A stretch of 11,293 nucleotides of DNA from the NCBI GenBank assembly GCA_031282235.1, contig JAITED010000093.1, forward strand, positions 1-11,293, written 5' to 3'. The stretch's first letter is position 1. Each line of letters opens with the position of its first letter. The stretch is from Propionibacteriaceae bacterium. Lineage in GTDB: Bacteria; Actinomycetota; Actinomycetes; Propionibacteriales; Propionibacteriaceae. The notes below the pieces were generated by a model. That model was not told where the DNA came from and did no database searches. It saw only the letters and a program-made list of their open reading frames with translations. The position numbers were made by a program, and so were the translations under genes. Shown in pieces: positions 6,041-11,293 of this stretch.

Positions 6041-6974
6041 TGCCCCACTCCTGGAATAGCGCTTCACCAAAATCTGAGCCTTGCCAACGCTCCCCGACAC
6101 CGTTGAGATATACGGTGCGAGTCTGGTCGTCCGGGTCGCTGGACATCAAAATATCCACTTCGAGCCGGGAGTCGCTGAGCTGTTCTGCCAACCCAGCGCC
6201 CCACTCCACCACCGTGACCGCAGTGGCAGCCGTAGCTTCCAAATCTAGGTCGTCAAACTCGGTGGGGCTGGCGATACGGTAAGCGTCCACATGTACCAAA
6301 TCAGGGCCGTCTTGGCCGGGATGAATCCGTGACAGTACGAACGTGGGCGAAATCACCTGCCCTTGCACCCCCAGCCCGAGCCCCAGCCCCTGCGTGAGGG
6401 TGGTTTTGCCAGCCCCCAACTGCCCGGATAGCACCACCAAATCGCCGGGGCGCAGCAATCTGGCCAGCCGTACCCCCAACAACTCCATCGCTTTCGCAGT
6501 GGGGACGTGGATGGGATGTGGCAGGTCAATCCGCATAATCACGCCGTGGGGGGCCGTATCGTATGGCGTAAACCCATAGCTCTCCCACCACCGTTGCACC
6601 AGCGGCAGTTCGCTACGCGCCAACAGTTGCAGCTTACGTATCCCCTGGTCAGCCAAGAGATAAGCGGTATCGCGTATCATCGCCGTGGCCACCCCTAAAC
6701 GCCTAGCCCCCGGCAGCACCGACACCCGGTGCAGCATCGCCGTGCCCGGCTCCGGGTAACTGACCAGCAGGCACCCCACATCGTCACCGTTCACGCTAGC
6801 AACCACCCCGAACCCCGGCGGTTCCAGCCGCGCCCGAATCAAAACCTCAGTGTCACTAAGCGCCTCCGCGGGAGGGTCGATAGGCATTCGCGCATAAAAC
6901 GCCTGCTGAATGAGGTCAAGTAACATCTCAGCGTCGTCGGGCACCGCCACTCGCAAACTGATTCCTGGATTCAC
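6033..6974 (-). CDS. tsaE: GNAT acetyltransferase-TsaE fusion, t6A biosynthesis ATPase
   Basis: A 313-residue two-domain protein. Residues 5-150 are a GNAT domain with the acetyl-CoA loop ARRLGVATAMI (90-100) and a motif-B-like VQRWWESYGFTPY (126-138). Its substrate is unknown. Residues 155-313 are TsaE, the ATPase that resets the TsaB-TsaD complex during t6A synthesis. The Walker A motif is GQLGAGKT (184-191), with Gln where many TsaE proteins have Asp. It is followed by SPTF (209-212), HVDAYR (228-233) and VVEWG (255-259). TsaE alone is usually about 150-170 residues, so the length is explained by the fusion. There is no internal stop, and the linker HPIHVPTAKAM is short. The start is GTG at 6974, close to an upstream in-frame TAG and just before the first GNAT strand. 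The end overlaps tsaB by 8 nt. Confidence 0.93.
   Translation of the reverse strand: MNPGISLRVAVPDDAEMLLDLIQQAFYARMPIDPPAEALSDTEVLIRARLEPPGFGVVASVNGDDVGCLLVSYPEPGTAMLHRVSVLPGARRLGVATAMIRDTAYLLADQGIRKLQLLARSELPLVQRWWESYGFTPYDTAPHGVIMRIDLPHPIHVPTAKAMELLGVRLARLLRPGDLVVLSGQLGAGKTTLTQGLGLGLGVQGQVISPTFVLSRIHPGQDGPDLVHVDAYRIASPTEFDDLDLEATAATAVTVVEWGAGLAEQLSDSRLEVDILMSSDPDDQTRTVYLNGVGERWQGSDFGEALFQEWGNV
6048..6052 (-). promoter_or_regulatory. Shine-Dalgarno of tsaB that decides its start
   Basis: AGGAG on the minus strand lies seven bases upstream of the ATG at 6040 and within the last codons of the GNAT-TsaE gene. The longer in-frame candidate start at 6100 is not needed, because this site places initiation directly before the conserved TsaB N-terminus. 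Confidence 0.7.
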
Positions 6975-6982
6975 AACTAGCT

Positions 6983-6988
6983 AGTTTA
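6983..6988 (-). promoter_or_regulatory. Possible -10 box before the GNAT-tsaE gene
   Basis: TAAACT on the minus strand fits TAnnnT and lies eight bases before the GTG at 6974, so an internal promoter with an almost absent leader is possible. It sits in the 73-base gap after nnrD, and no good Shine-Dalgarno precedes this GTG. No -35 match was found and the spacing is two bases longer than at xseA, glmS and coaA, so this is weak. Confidence 0.2.
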
Positions 6989-7047
6989 GCCGCCTACTCC
7001 TAATGCCCTTCCTTTTGGGTTGCCAATGCGAACCTTGCGGGCAGCAG

Positions 7048-7881
7048 TTACGCGGGGGGATTATGGGATGCAATCAGGGCGGGTAGGTGGGTGATTAGGA
7101 CATCTGGGGGGATGGGGCCGGGGTGGGCGGCGGCGATTAAGGCTTGGGCAGAAGCGGCTAGGGCAGCGGCTAACAGCGGCTGCACACCGGAGGCCAGCAA
7201 AGTGGCGCAGACTCCGGCTAATACGTCGCCGGAACCGGCTTGGGCTGTCCAAGCGGGGCCGCGTACTGCCGTTAGCGCCGCGCCGTCTGGGGAAACGGCG
7301 TAGTGTATGGGGCCTTTCAGCAACACTGTTGTTTGGGTCAACTGGGCGGCCTGACGGGCGTATTGCAGCGGTTGCGCGCTCACCTCGGCCCTACTGACAC
7401 CCAGCAATCGCGCTAACTCTCCGGCGTGGGGGGTCAGTAGGGAGCCTTTGGGTAGGGGTGTCAGTGGGGGTTGGGCGCGCAGTAGCGATAGCGCACCTGC
7501 ATCCAATACGCAGGGTACGTTATCGCGCAAGCGGGGTAGCAGTCGGTTTAGCAGCGTGGTGGGGGCATCGGGTGCGGATTCGTCCCAGCCGGAGCCGAGA
7601 CACCATGCTTGCACTCGGCCTACGCCGTAGGTGATGGACGGAGCTCGCACCAGCAGCGCCGGTTTGGCCGTCTCGGTGCCGACGTAGCGGATGAATCCGG
7701 CTCCTGACCACAGCGCCCCCAATACGCTGAGAATCGCTGCCCCAGGGTAGCGGGCAGAACCGGTGTCGATGCCGACTACGCCCCGAGAGTATTTATCACC
7801 GTCGGGGTCGGGCTGCGGCCACAGTGCCACCACATCCTCGGGGGTTAAAGACTTGATAGGCTCCGGCGCGCACGGGGGCAT
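7048..7881 (-). CDS. nnrD: ADP-dependent (S)-NAD(P)H-hydrate dehydratase NnrD (stand-alone)
   Basis: Repairs hydrated, inactive NADH and NADPH by ADP-dependent dehydration. The 277-residue product corresponds only to the ribokinase-like NnrD (YjeF C-terminal) domain. Motifs include DKYSRGVVGIDTGSARYPGAA (from residue 29), LLTPHAGELARLLG (148-161), LLKG (187-190) and the catalytic-loop GSGDVLAG (216-223). In many bacteria the NnrE epimerase domain is fused in front. Here translation begins directly at the linker to NnrD, and no NnrE sequence precedes it. The ATG overlaps the acpS stop by one base (TAATG) and has AGGAG about five bases upstream, so the start is well defined and coupled to acpS. 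Confidence 0.93.
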   Translation of the reverse strand: MPPCAPEPIKSLTPEDVVALWPQPDPDGDKYSRGVVGIDTGSARYPGAAILSVLGALWSGAGFIRYVGTETAKPALLVRAPSITYGVGRVQAWCLGSGWDESAPDAPTTLLNRLLPRLRDNVPCVLDAGALSLLRAQPPLTPLPKGSLLTPHAGELARLLGVSRAEVSAQPLQYARQAAQLTQTTVLLKGPIHYAVSPDGAALTAVRGPAWTAQAGSGDVLAGVCATLLASGVQPLLAAALAASAQALIAAAHPGPIPPDVLITHLPALIASHNPPA

Positions 7882-8327
7882 TACGTCTCCTCTCTGAACA
7901 GCTGGCTTGTTTGGTGCCTCGGGGTGGCTCCGCGCACCGCACCCGCTCCGAGTTTGCCGTTATACCTTGTCACTTGGGATTTCCCCTCTAGCACCACCAT
8001 CGCGGTCGCCACGCCACAGTCGTGTGAGATGGACAGATGAATACGAGCCACGCCCAACTCCTCCGCGCGCGCCAGCACCGCACCGCGCAACAGGAACGCT
8101 GGCGCACCAGTGGCATCGTGGGTTATCACCGCTTCCACCCACCGCCCGCCCGGCACTGCACCCAAGGCTTTGGCGAGCGCTTCTTTGGCTGCAAACCTGC
8201 CTGCTAACGCGGTGGGGGTGAGCGTCATCCCATCCAAATCCAACCGCCCTGCCAAACCGGGGTGCCTCCGGCGCGCCGCCGCCAACCGTTCCACGCTCAC
8301 CACGTCCAACCCGATTCCGATAATCAC
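7881..8327 (-). CDS. acpS: Holo-[acyl-carrier-protein] synthase AcpS
   Basis: Transfers 4'-phosphopantetheine from coenzyme A to a conserved Ser of acyl carrier protein. The N-terminus MIIGIGLDVVSVERL and the central LAGRFAAKEALAKALG carry the two Mg-binding acidic residues (Asp8 and Glu49). HLSISHD (97-103) is the expected late motif. Two features are unusual. The segment between residues 22 and 40 is short and lacks the FTxxE-type motif that normally precedes LAGRFAAKEA. The product also continues about 34 residues beyond the normal end (VVLE, 114) in a basic tail that resembles nothing I know. The GTG start at 8327 gives the canonical N-terminus, and AAGGCGAG lies roughly ten bases upstream. 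The stop overlaps the nnrD start. Confidence 0.88.
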   Translation of the reverse strand: MIIGIGLDVVSVERLAAARRRHPGLAGRLDLDGMTLTPTALAGRFAAKEALAKALGAVPGGRWVEAVITHDATGAPAFLLRGAVLARAEELGVARIHLSISHDCGVATAMVVLEGKSQVTRYNGKLGAGAVRGATPRHQTSQLFREET

Positions 8328-8441
8328 GTAATCACGCTCGCCTTCTCATCTCATAAACGCTGCCGTTAGCGCTGCGTCGCTATTTGAGCCGCTTTTCAGC
8401 GCCGGTTCCCCTAAACCTCTCACTACCCTCTCTCAGCGACC

Positions 8442-10286
8442 TCACTCCACGGTGACGGATTTGGCGAGGTTGCGCGGCTGGTCTACATCGTTGCCCAGCA
8501 GGGTCGCCAGTTCGCAGGCAAAGAGTTGCAGCGGCACGGTGGCGGTGAGGGGCTGCAACAACACCGGCGTAATGGGCAACTCCAATACGTGTTCGGCGTA
8601 TGGCAACACCGAAGTGTCGCCGCGTTCAGCTAGCACTACGACGCTCGCGCCCCGCGCCCGTACCTCTTGAATGTTGGAGACCATCTTCTCGTGCAACTGC
8701 CCGGCACCCGTCGGGGGCACCACCACGAACACCGGCGTGGTCTCGTCGATGATGGCGATAGGGCCGTGTTTCAGTTCCCCGGCAGCGAACCCCTCGGCGT
8801 GCAGATAGGCAATCTCTTTCAGTTTCAGCGCGCCCTCCAACGCCACCGCCGATCCGACGTGACGGCCTAGGAAGATGAAATCCTGAGTGGTTTTGAGGGA
8901 GTCAGCCAACGCATACACCCGCTCCGCCTGATCTAACACCTGCTGTATCTTGTCGGGGATAGCGCCCAACTCCCCTAGCCAGCGCGATATTTCATCAGCA
9001 AACATGGTGCCGCGCACCTGCGCCAAATAGAGCCCCAACAGATACGTTGCGCTCACCTGAGTCAAGAAGCCCTTGGTGGATGCCACCCCAATCTCTGGGC
9101 CTGCCCTGGTGTAAAGCACCGCATCGGATTCGCGCGGGATGGTGGCCCCCACCGTATTGCAGATGGCGATAACCCGCGCCCCCTGTGCCCGCGCATACCG
9201 GATGGCTTGCAGCGTATCCATCGTTTCTCCGGACTGCGAAATGGTGATACACAAGGTACGGGAGTCAACGATAGGGTCGCGGTAGCGGAACTCGCTTGCT
9301 AACTCCACCTCCACGGGCACCCGCGTCCAGTGTTCGATAGCGTATTTGGCCACCAGCCCGGCGTAATACGCGGTGCCGCAAGCCACCACCACAATTTTGT
9401 TAGCGAGCCGCAGTTCGGCGGCGTCGATACGCACCTCATCAAGCACCAGCCGCCCATCATCCGTAGTGCGCCCCAGCAACGTATCGGCAACGGCGCGGGG
9501 TTGCTCAAAAATCTCTTTGCGCATAAACCAGTCGAAACCGGCCTTTTCGGCGGCAGCGGGGCTCCAATCGACGTGGAAGCGCCGCGTGGGCACCGGGTTG
9601 CCCGCGAAATCCGTCACCGTGACCGAACTGCGGGTGATGGTGACCACTTGGTCTTGTCCGAGTTCCAACGCTTCGCGCGTATACGATATGAAGCTCGCCA
9701 CGTCGGAGGCCACGAAGTTCTCGCCCTCCCCTAAACCCACCACCAGCGGCGAATCGCGGCGCGCAGCCACCACCCGCTCCGAGTCGTGAGCATCCAGCGC
9801 CACTAGGGTAAATGCTCCTTTGAGCCGGGCGCACACCAACCGCATCGCCTGAGTGAGGTCATCGCAGGCCGCCAACTCTAAAGCCAACAACTGCGCGGCC
9901 GCCTCGGTGTCGGTCTGCGAGATGAACGTGATGCCGCGCGCCTCCAACTCGGCGCGTAACTCCGCAAAGTTTTCAATAATGCCGTTATGGACCAGCGCCA
10001 CCCGCCCATCAGCGGAGACGTGCGGATGCGCGTTGTTGTCGGTGGGGCCGCCGTGGGTCGCCCAGCGGGTGTGCCCAATACCATGCCCCGACGCTGGCAA
10101 CGGATGCGCCGCTAGTTCCGTCACCAAACTGGTCAGTTTGCCGGAGCGTTTCGCCACCGCCAGCTTGCCCCCAGCCTCAATCGCAATCCCCGCGGAGTCA
10201 TACCCGCGATACTCGACACGCTTCAACCCGTCCAGAATCACCCGCGTCGCGTCCTGGGAGCCCACATAACCTATGATGCCGCACAT
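8442..10286 (-). CDS. glmS: Glutamine-fructose-6-phosphate aminotransferase (isomerizing) GlmS
   Basis: Makes glucosamine-6-phosphate from fructose-6-phosphate and glutamine, the first step toward UDP-GlcNAc and peptidoglycan. The 614-residue product is full length. The N-terminal glutaminase domain begins with the nucleophile Cys2 (MCGIIGYVG) and contains YRGYDSAG (26-33), HTRWATHG (72-79) and HNG (100-102). Two SIS isomerase domains follow: the first has ACGTAYYAG (302-310) and SQSGET (350-355), and the second has the FLGRHVG and ELKHGPIA regions. The protein ends with the invariant-like DQPRNLAKSVTVE. The ATG at 10286 is fixed by the requirement for Cys2. No ribozyme-like leader is visible. 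The upstream 138-base gap is shared with the divergent coaA gene. acpS begins 114 bases downstream. Confidence 0.98.
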   Translation of the reverse strand: MCGIIGYVGSQDATRVILDGLKRVEYRGYDSAGIAIEAGGKLAVAKRSGKLTSLVTELAAHPLPASGHGIGHTRWATHGGPTDNNAHPHVSADGRVALVHNGIIENFAELRAELEARGITFISQTDTEAAAQLLALELAACDDLTQAMRLVCARLKGAFTLVALDAHDSERVVAARRDSPLVVGLGEGENFVASDVASFISYTREALELGQDQVVTITRSSVTVTDFAGNPVPTRRFHVDWSPAAAEKAGFDWFMRKEIFEQPRAVADTLLGRTTDDGRLVLDEVRIDAAELRLANKIVVVACGTAYYAGLVAKYAIEHWTRVPVEVELASEFRYRDPIVDSRTLCITISQSGETMDTLQAIRYARAQGARVIAICNTVGATIPRESDAVLYTRAGPEIGVASTKGFLTQVSATYLLGLYLAQVRGTMFADEISRWLGELGAIPDKIQQVLDQAERVYALADSLKTTQDFIFLGRHVGSAVALEGALKLKEIAYLHAEGFAAGELKHGPIAIIDETTPVFVVVPPTGAGQLHEKMVSNIQEVRARGASVVVLAERGDTSVLPYAEHVLELPITPVLLQPLTATVPLQLFACELATLLGNDVDQPRNLAKSVTVE

Positions 10287-10298
10287 GTGCCAATCCTA
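10287..10298 (-). promoter_or_regulatory. Predicted -10 box for leaderless glmS transcription
   Basis: On the minus strand TAGGAT (10298 down to 10293) fits TAnnnT and is followed by six bases and then ATG, so transcription could begin on the start codon. The same bases contain AGGA, which could instead serve as a Shine-Dalgarno eight bases from the ATG. The sequence does not decide between these readings. No clear -35 is seen. Confidence 0.4.
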
Positions 10299-10412
10299 CC
10301 CGCCCCGCAATTTCTGCGTTCACCGGCACTAAACGCCACGCCTAATCACCGAGATACGCCCAACAGCTAGCCGCGTAACGGACTTGAGGTTCGGGTAAGC
10401 CCGCAAGCGCGG

Positions 10413-10424
10413 TATCCTAGTGCG
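10413..10424 (+). promoter_or_regulatory. Predicted -10 box for leaderless coaA transcription
   Basis: TATCCT at 10413-10418 fits the TAnnnT consensus. TTCGGG lies 17 bases upstream (10390-10395) as a weak -35. Six bases separate the box from the GTG at 10425, and no Shine-Dalgarno is present, which favours a leaderless message. The box shares the divergent glmS-coaA gap. Confidence 0.5.
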
Positions 10425-11171
10425 GTGAGCGAATCTGGAGTCGTCTCAGAGCCGACCGCCTCCACCCCATCAGCTAGTCCGTATGTTGACTTGCCGCGTG
10501 CGGTGTGGGCAGAGATGGCGGCTTCGACGGCGGTAGTGCTGAATGAGGCTACGTTGGCCAACCTCCGCGGCAGCGGGGATCCCACTAGCGAAGATGATGT
10601 CCGGGAGGTGTTCCACCCGTTAGCCGACCTGATAACCCAGTATTGGCGTAATACGGCACACCTGTACCGGGACTCCAACTTGTATCTGGGGCTGGAAGCG
10701 GAGCGTACCCCGTTCATCTTGGGCGTGGCAGGCTCGGTTGCGGTCGGGAAGTCCACGGTGGCTCGGCTCATCACCGAGCTGTTGCGGCGCTCCCACGGGC
10801 ACCCCAAAGTTGACCTCATCACCACCGATGGGTTTCTGCACCCCAATGAGAAACTCATCGCGGAGGGGCTGTTGGAGCGCAAGGGGTTCCCGGAGAGCTA
10901 CGACTCCCGGGCGATGTTGCAGTTCGTCATCGACGTAAAATCTGGGCTGCCGGAAGTGCCGGTGCCGGTGTATTCGCACAACGTATACGACATTCTGCCG
11001 GGGCAGTTCACGGTGGTGCACCAACCCGACATTCTGGTGATTGAGGGCATCAATACGCTGCAACTGCCGCGCCCAGTGCCGGGGGCACGCGAATCCATGC
11101 TGTCGATGAGTGACTTTTTCGATTTCTCGGTGTACGTGGACGCTGCCGAAGCTGACATCGTGAGTTGGTAA
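10425..11171 (+). CDS. coaA: Type I pantothenate kinase CoaA, interrupted by an in-frame TAA
   Basis: CoaA phosphorylates pantothenate with ATP, the first and usually controlling step of coenzyme A synthesis. The open frame gives 248 residues, whereas family members have about 310. After a non-conserved N-terminus, the conserved region begins near residue 22. It includes the Walker A motif GVAGSVAVGKST (100-111), TTDGFLHPN (133-141), the RKGFPESYD loop (152-160), PVYSHNVYDI (181-190), DILVIEGINTLQ (202-213) and SDFFDFSVYVDA (229-240). The frame stops with TAA at 11169-11171 right after Trp248, at the place where the family has Trp-Tyr. Characteristic C-terminal sequence continues in the same frame afterwards. 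The truncated protein would lack a pantothenate-binding Tyr and the whole C-terminal substrate-site segment, so it is unlikely to work unless the stop is an error or is read through. Confidence 0.93.
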   Translation: MSESGVVSEPTASTPSASPYVDLPRAVWAEMAASTAVVLNEATLANLRGSGDPTSEDDVREVFHPLADLITQYWRNTAHLYRDSNLYLGLEAERTPFILGVAGSVAVGKSTVARLITELLRRSHGHPKVDLITTDGFLHPNEKLIAEGLLERKGFPESYDSRAMLQFVIDVKSGLPEVPVPVYSHNVYDILPGQFTVVHQPDILVIEGINTLQLPRPVPGARESMLSMSDFFDFSVYVDAAEADIVSW

Positions 11172-11293
11172 GTTTCCCGCTTCCTCCGGCTGCGCGCCAC
11201 CGCTTTTCAAGACCCAGATTCGTATTTTAGGCGTTTTGCCGATTTGGATGATGCCGCCGCTGTCGCCAAAGCCCATCAGGTGTGGGATGAAAC
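11172..11293 (+). pseudogene. coaA: C-terminal coaA sequence behind the in-frame stop (runs off the window)
   Basis: In the same frame as coaA, the bases after the TAA translate to VSRFLRLRATAF and then QDPDSYFRRFADLDD, which match the region following Trp-Tyr in type I pantothenate kinases. No second stop and no frameshift occur in the 40 codons visible. About 30 further residues, including a conserved Asn near the substrate site, are expected beyond the window edge. The preserved frame and motifs imply that the stop is very recent, a sequencing error, or tolerated by readthrough. Confidence 0.85.

Noticed and set aside
6041..6100. Longer tsaB with 20 extra N-terminal residues
   Set aside because: The extra part matches nothing in TsaB, and a strong AGGAG sits correctly before the ATG at 6040.
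8328..8441. Terminator between glmS and acpS
   Set aside because: Only short stems of four bases are visible (for example CGCT-GAAA-AGCG), with no U-tract, which is too weak to call.
10367..10882. Minus-strand open frame of 171 codons overlapping the 5' part of coaA
   Set aside because: The coaA motifs on the plus strand, including Walker A, explain this stretch. The antisense translation shows no domain.

Overview
The window comes from a high-GC Gram-positive bacterium, most probably an actinomycete (Actinomycetota). The evidence is the gene order glmS-acpS-nnrD-tsaE-tsaB-rimI-tsaD, the actinobacterial style of XseA, XseB, GlmS and CoaA, frequent GTG starts, and TAnnnT -10 boxes placed for leaderless transcription. 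A family-level placement cannot be supported from the sequence alone.

Layout: 1-178 has no recognisable gene and holds a purine-rich, almost T-free tract with eleven perfect AACAAG hexamers, followed by a likely xseA promoter. xseA and xseB (179-1648, plus strand) encode the two subunits of exonuclease VII. They converge, with a 3-nt gap, on a long minus-strand gene series running from 10286 down to 1652. In order of transcription this series is glmS (amino-sugar synthesis), acpS (carrier-protein activation), nnrD (NAD(P)HX repair), a GNAT-TsaE fusion, tsaB, rimI, tsaD, a membrane-anchored protein with a catalytically dead-looking L,D-transpeptidase domain, and a small lipoprotein. coaA (pantothenate kinase) starts divergently from glmS at 10425 and runs off the right edge.

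How the genes work together: TsaB, TsaD and TsaE make the t6A modification of tRNAs that read ANN codons. RimI is the usual companion acetyltransferase. Here TsaE also carries its own N-terminal GNAT domain. AcpS and CoaA both belong to coenzyme A and phosphopantetheine metabolism, and GlmS feeds peptidoglycan precursors. The last two minus-strand genes are cell-envelope proteins that overlap by 8 nt and probably form a pair.

Most notable points: (1) coaA has an in-frame TAA exactly where a conserved Tyr is expected, and the conserved C-terminal sequence continues in the same frame behind it. (2) The YkuD domain has lost its catalytic Cys and both motif His residues (SGGL for SHGC, IVG for IHG), while the rest of the fold is well conserved. 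(3) The hexanucleotide repeat upstream of xseA is striking. (4) Three transcription-unit heads (xseA, glmS, coaA) share an identical TAnnnT-6 nt-start geometry. (5) alr and the NnrE domain, often present in this neighbourhood, are absent. No tRNA, rRNA, mobile element or CRISPR array was seen.
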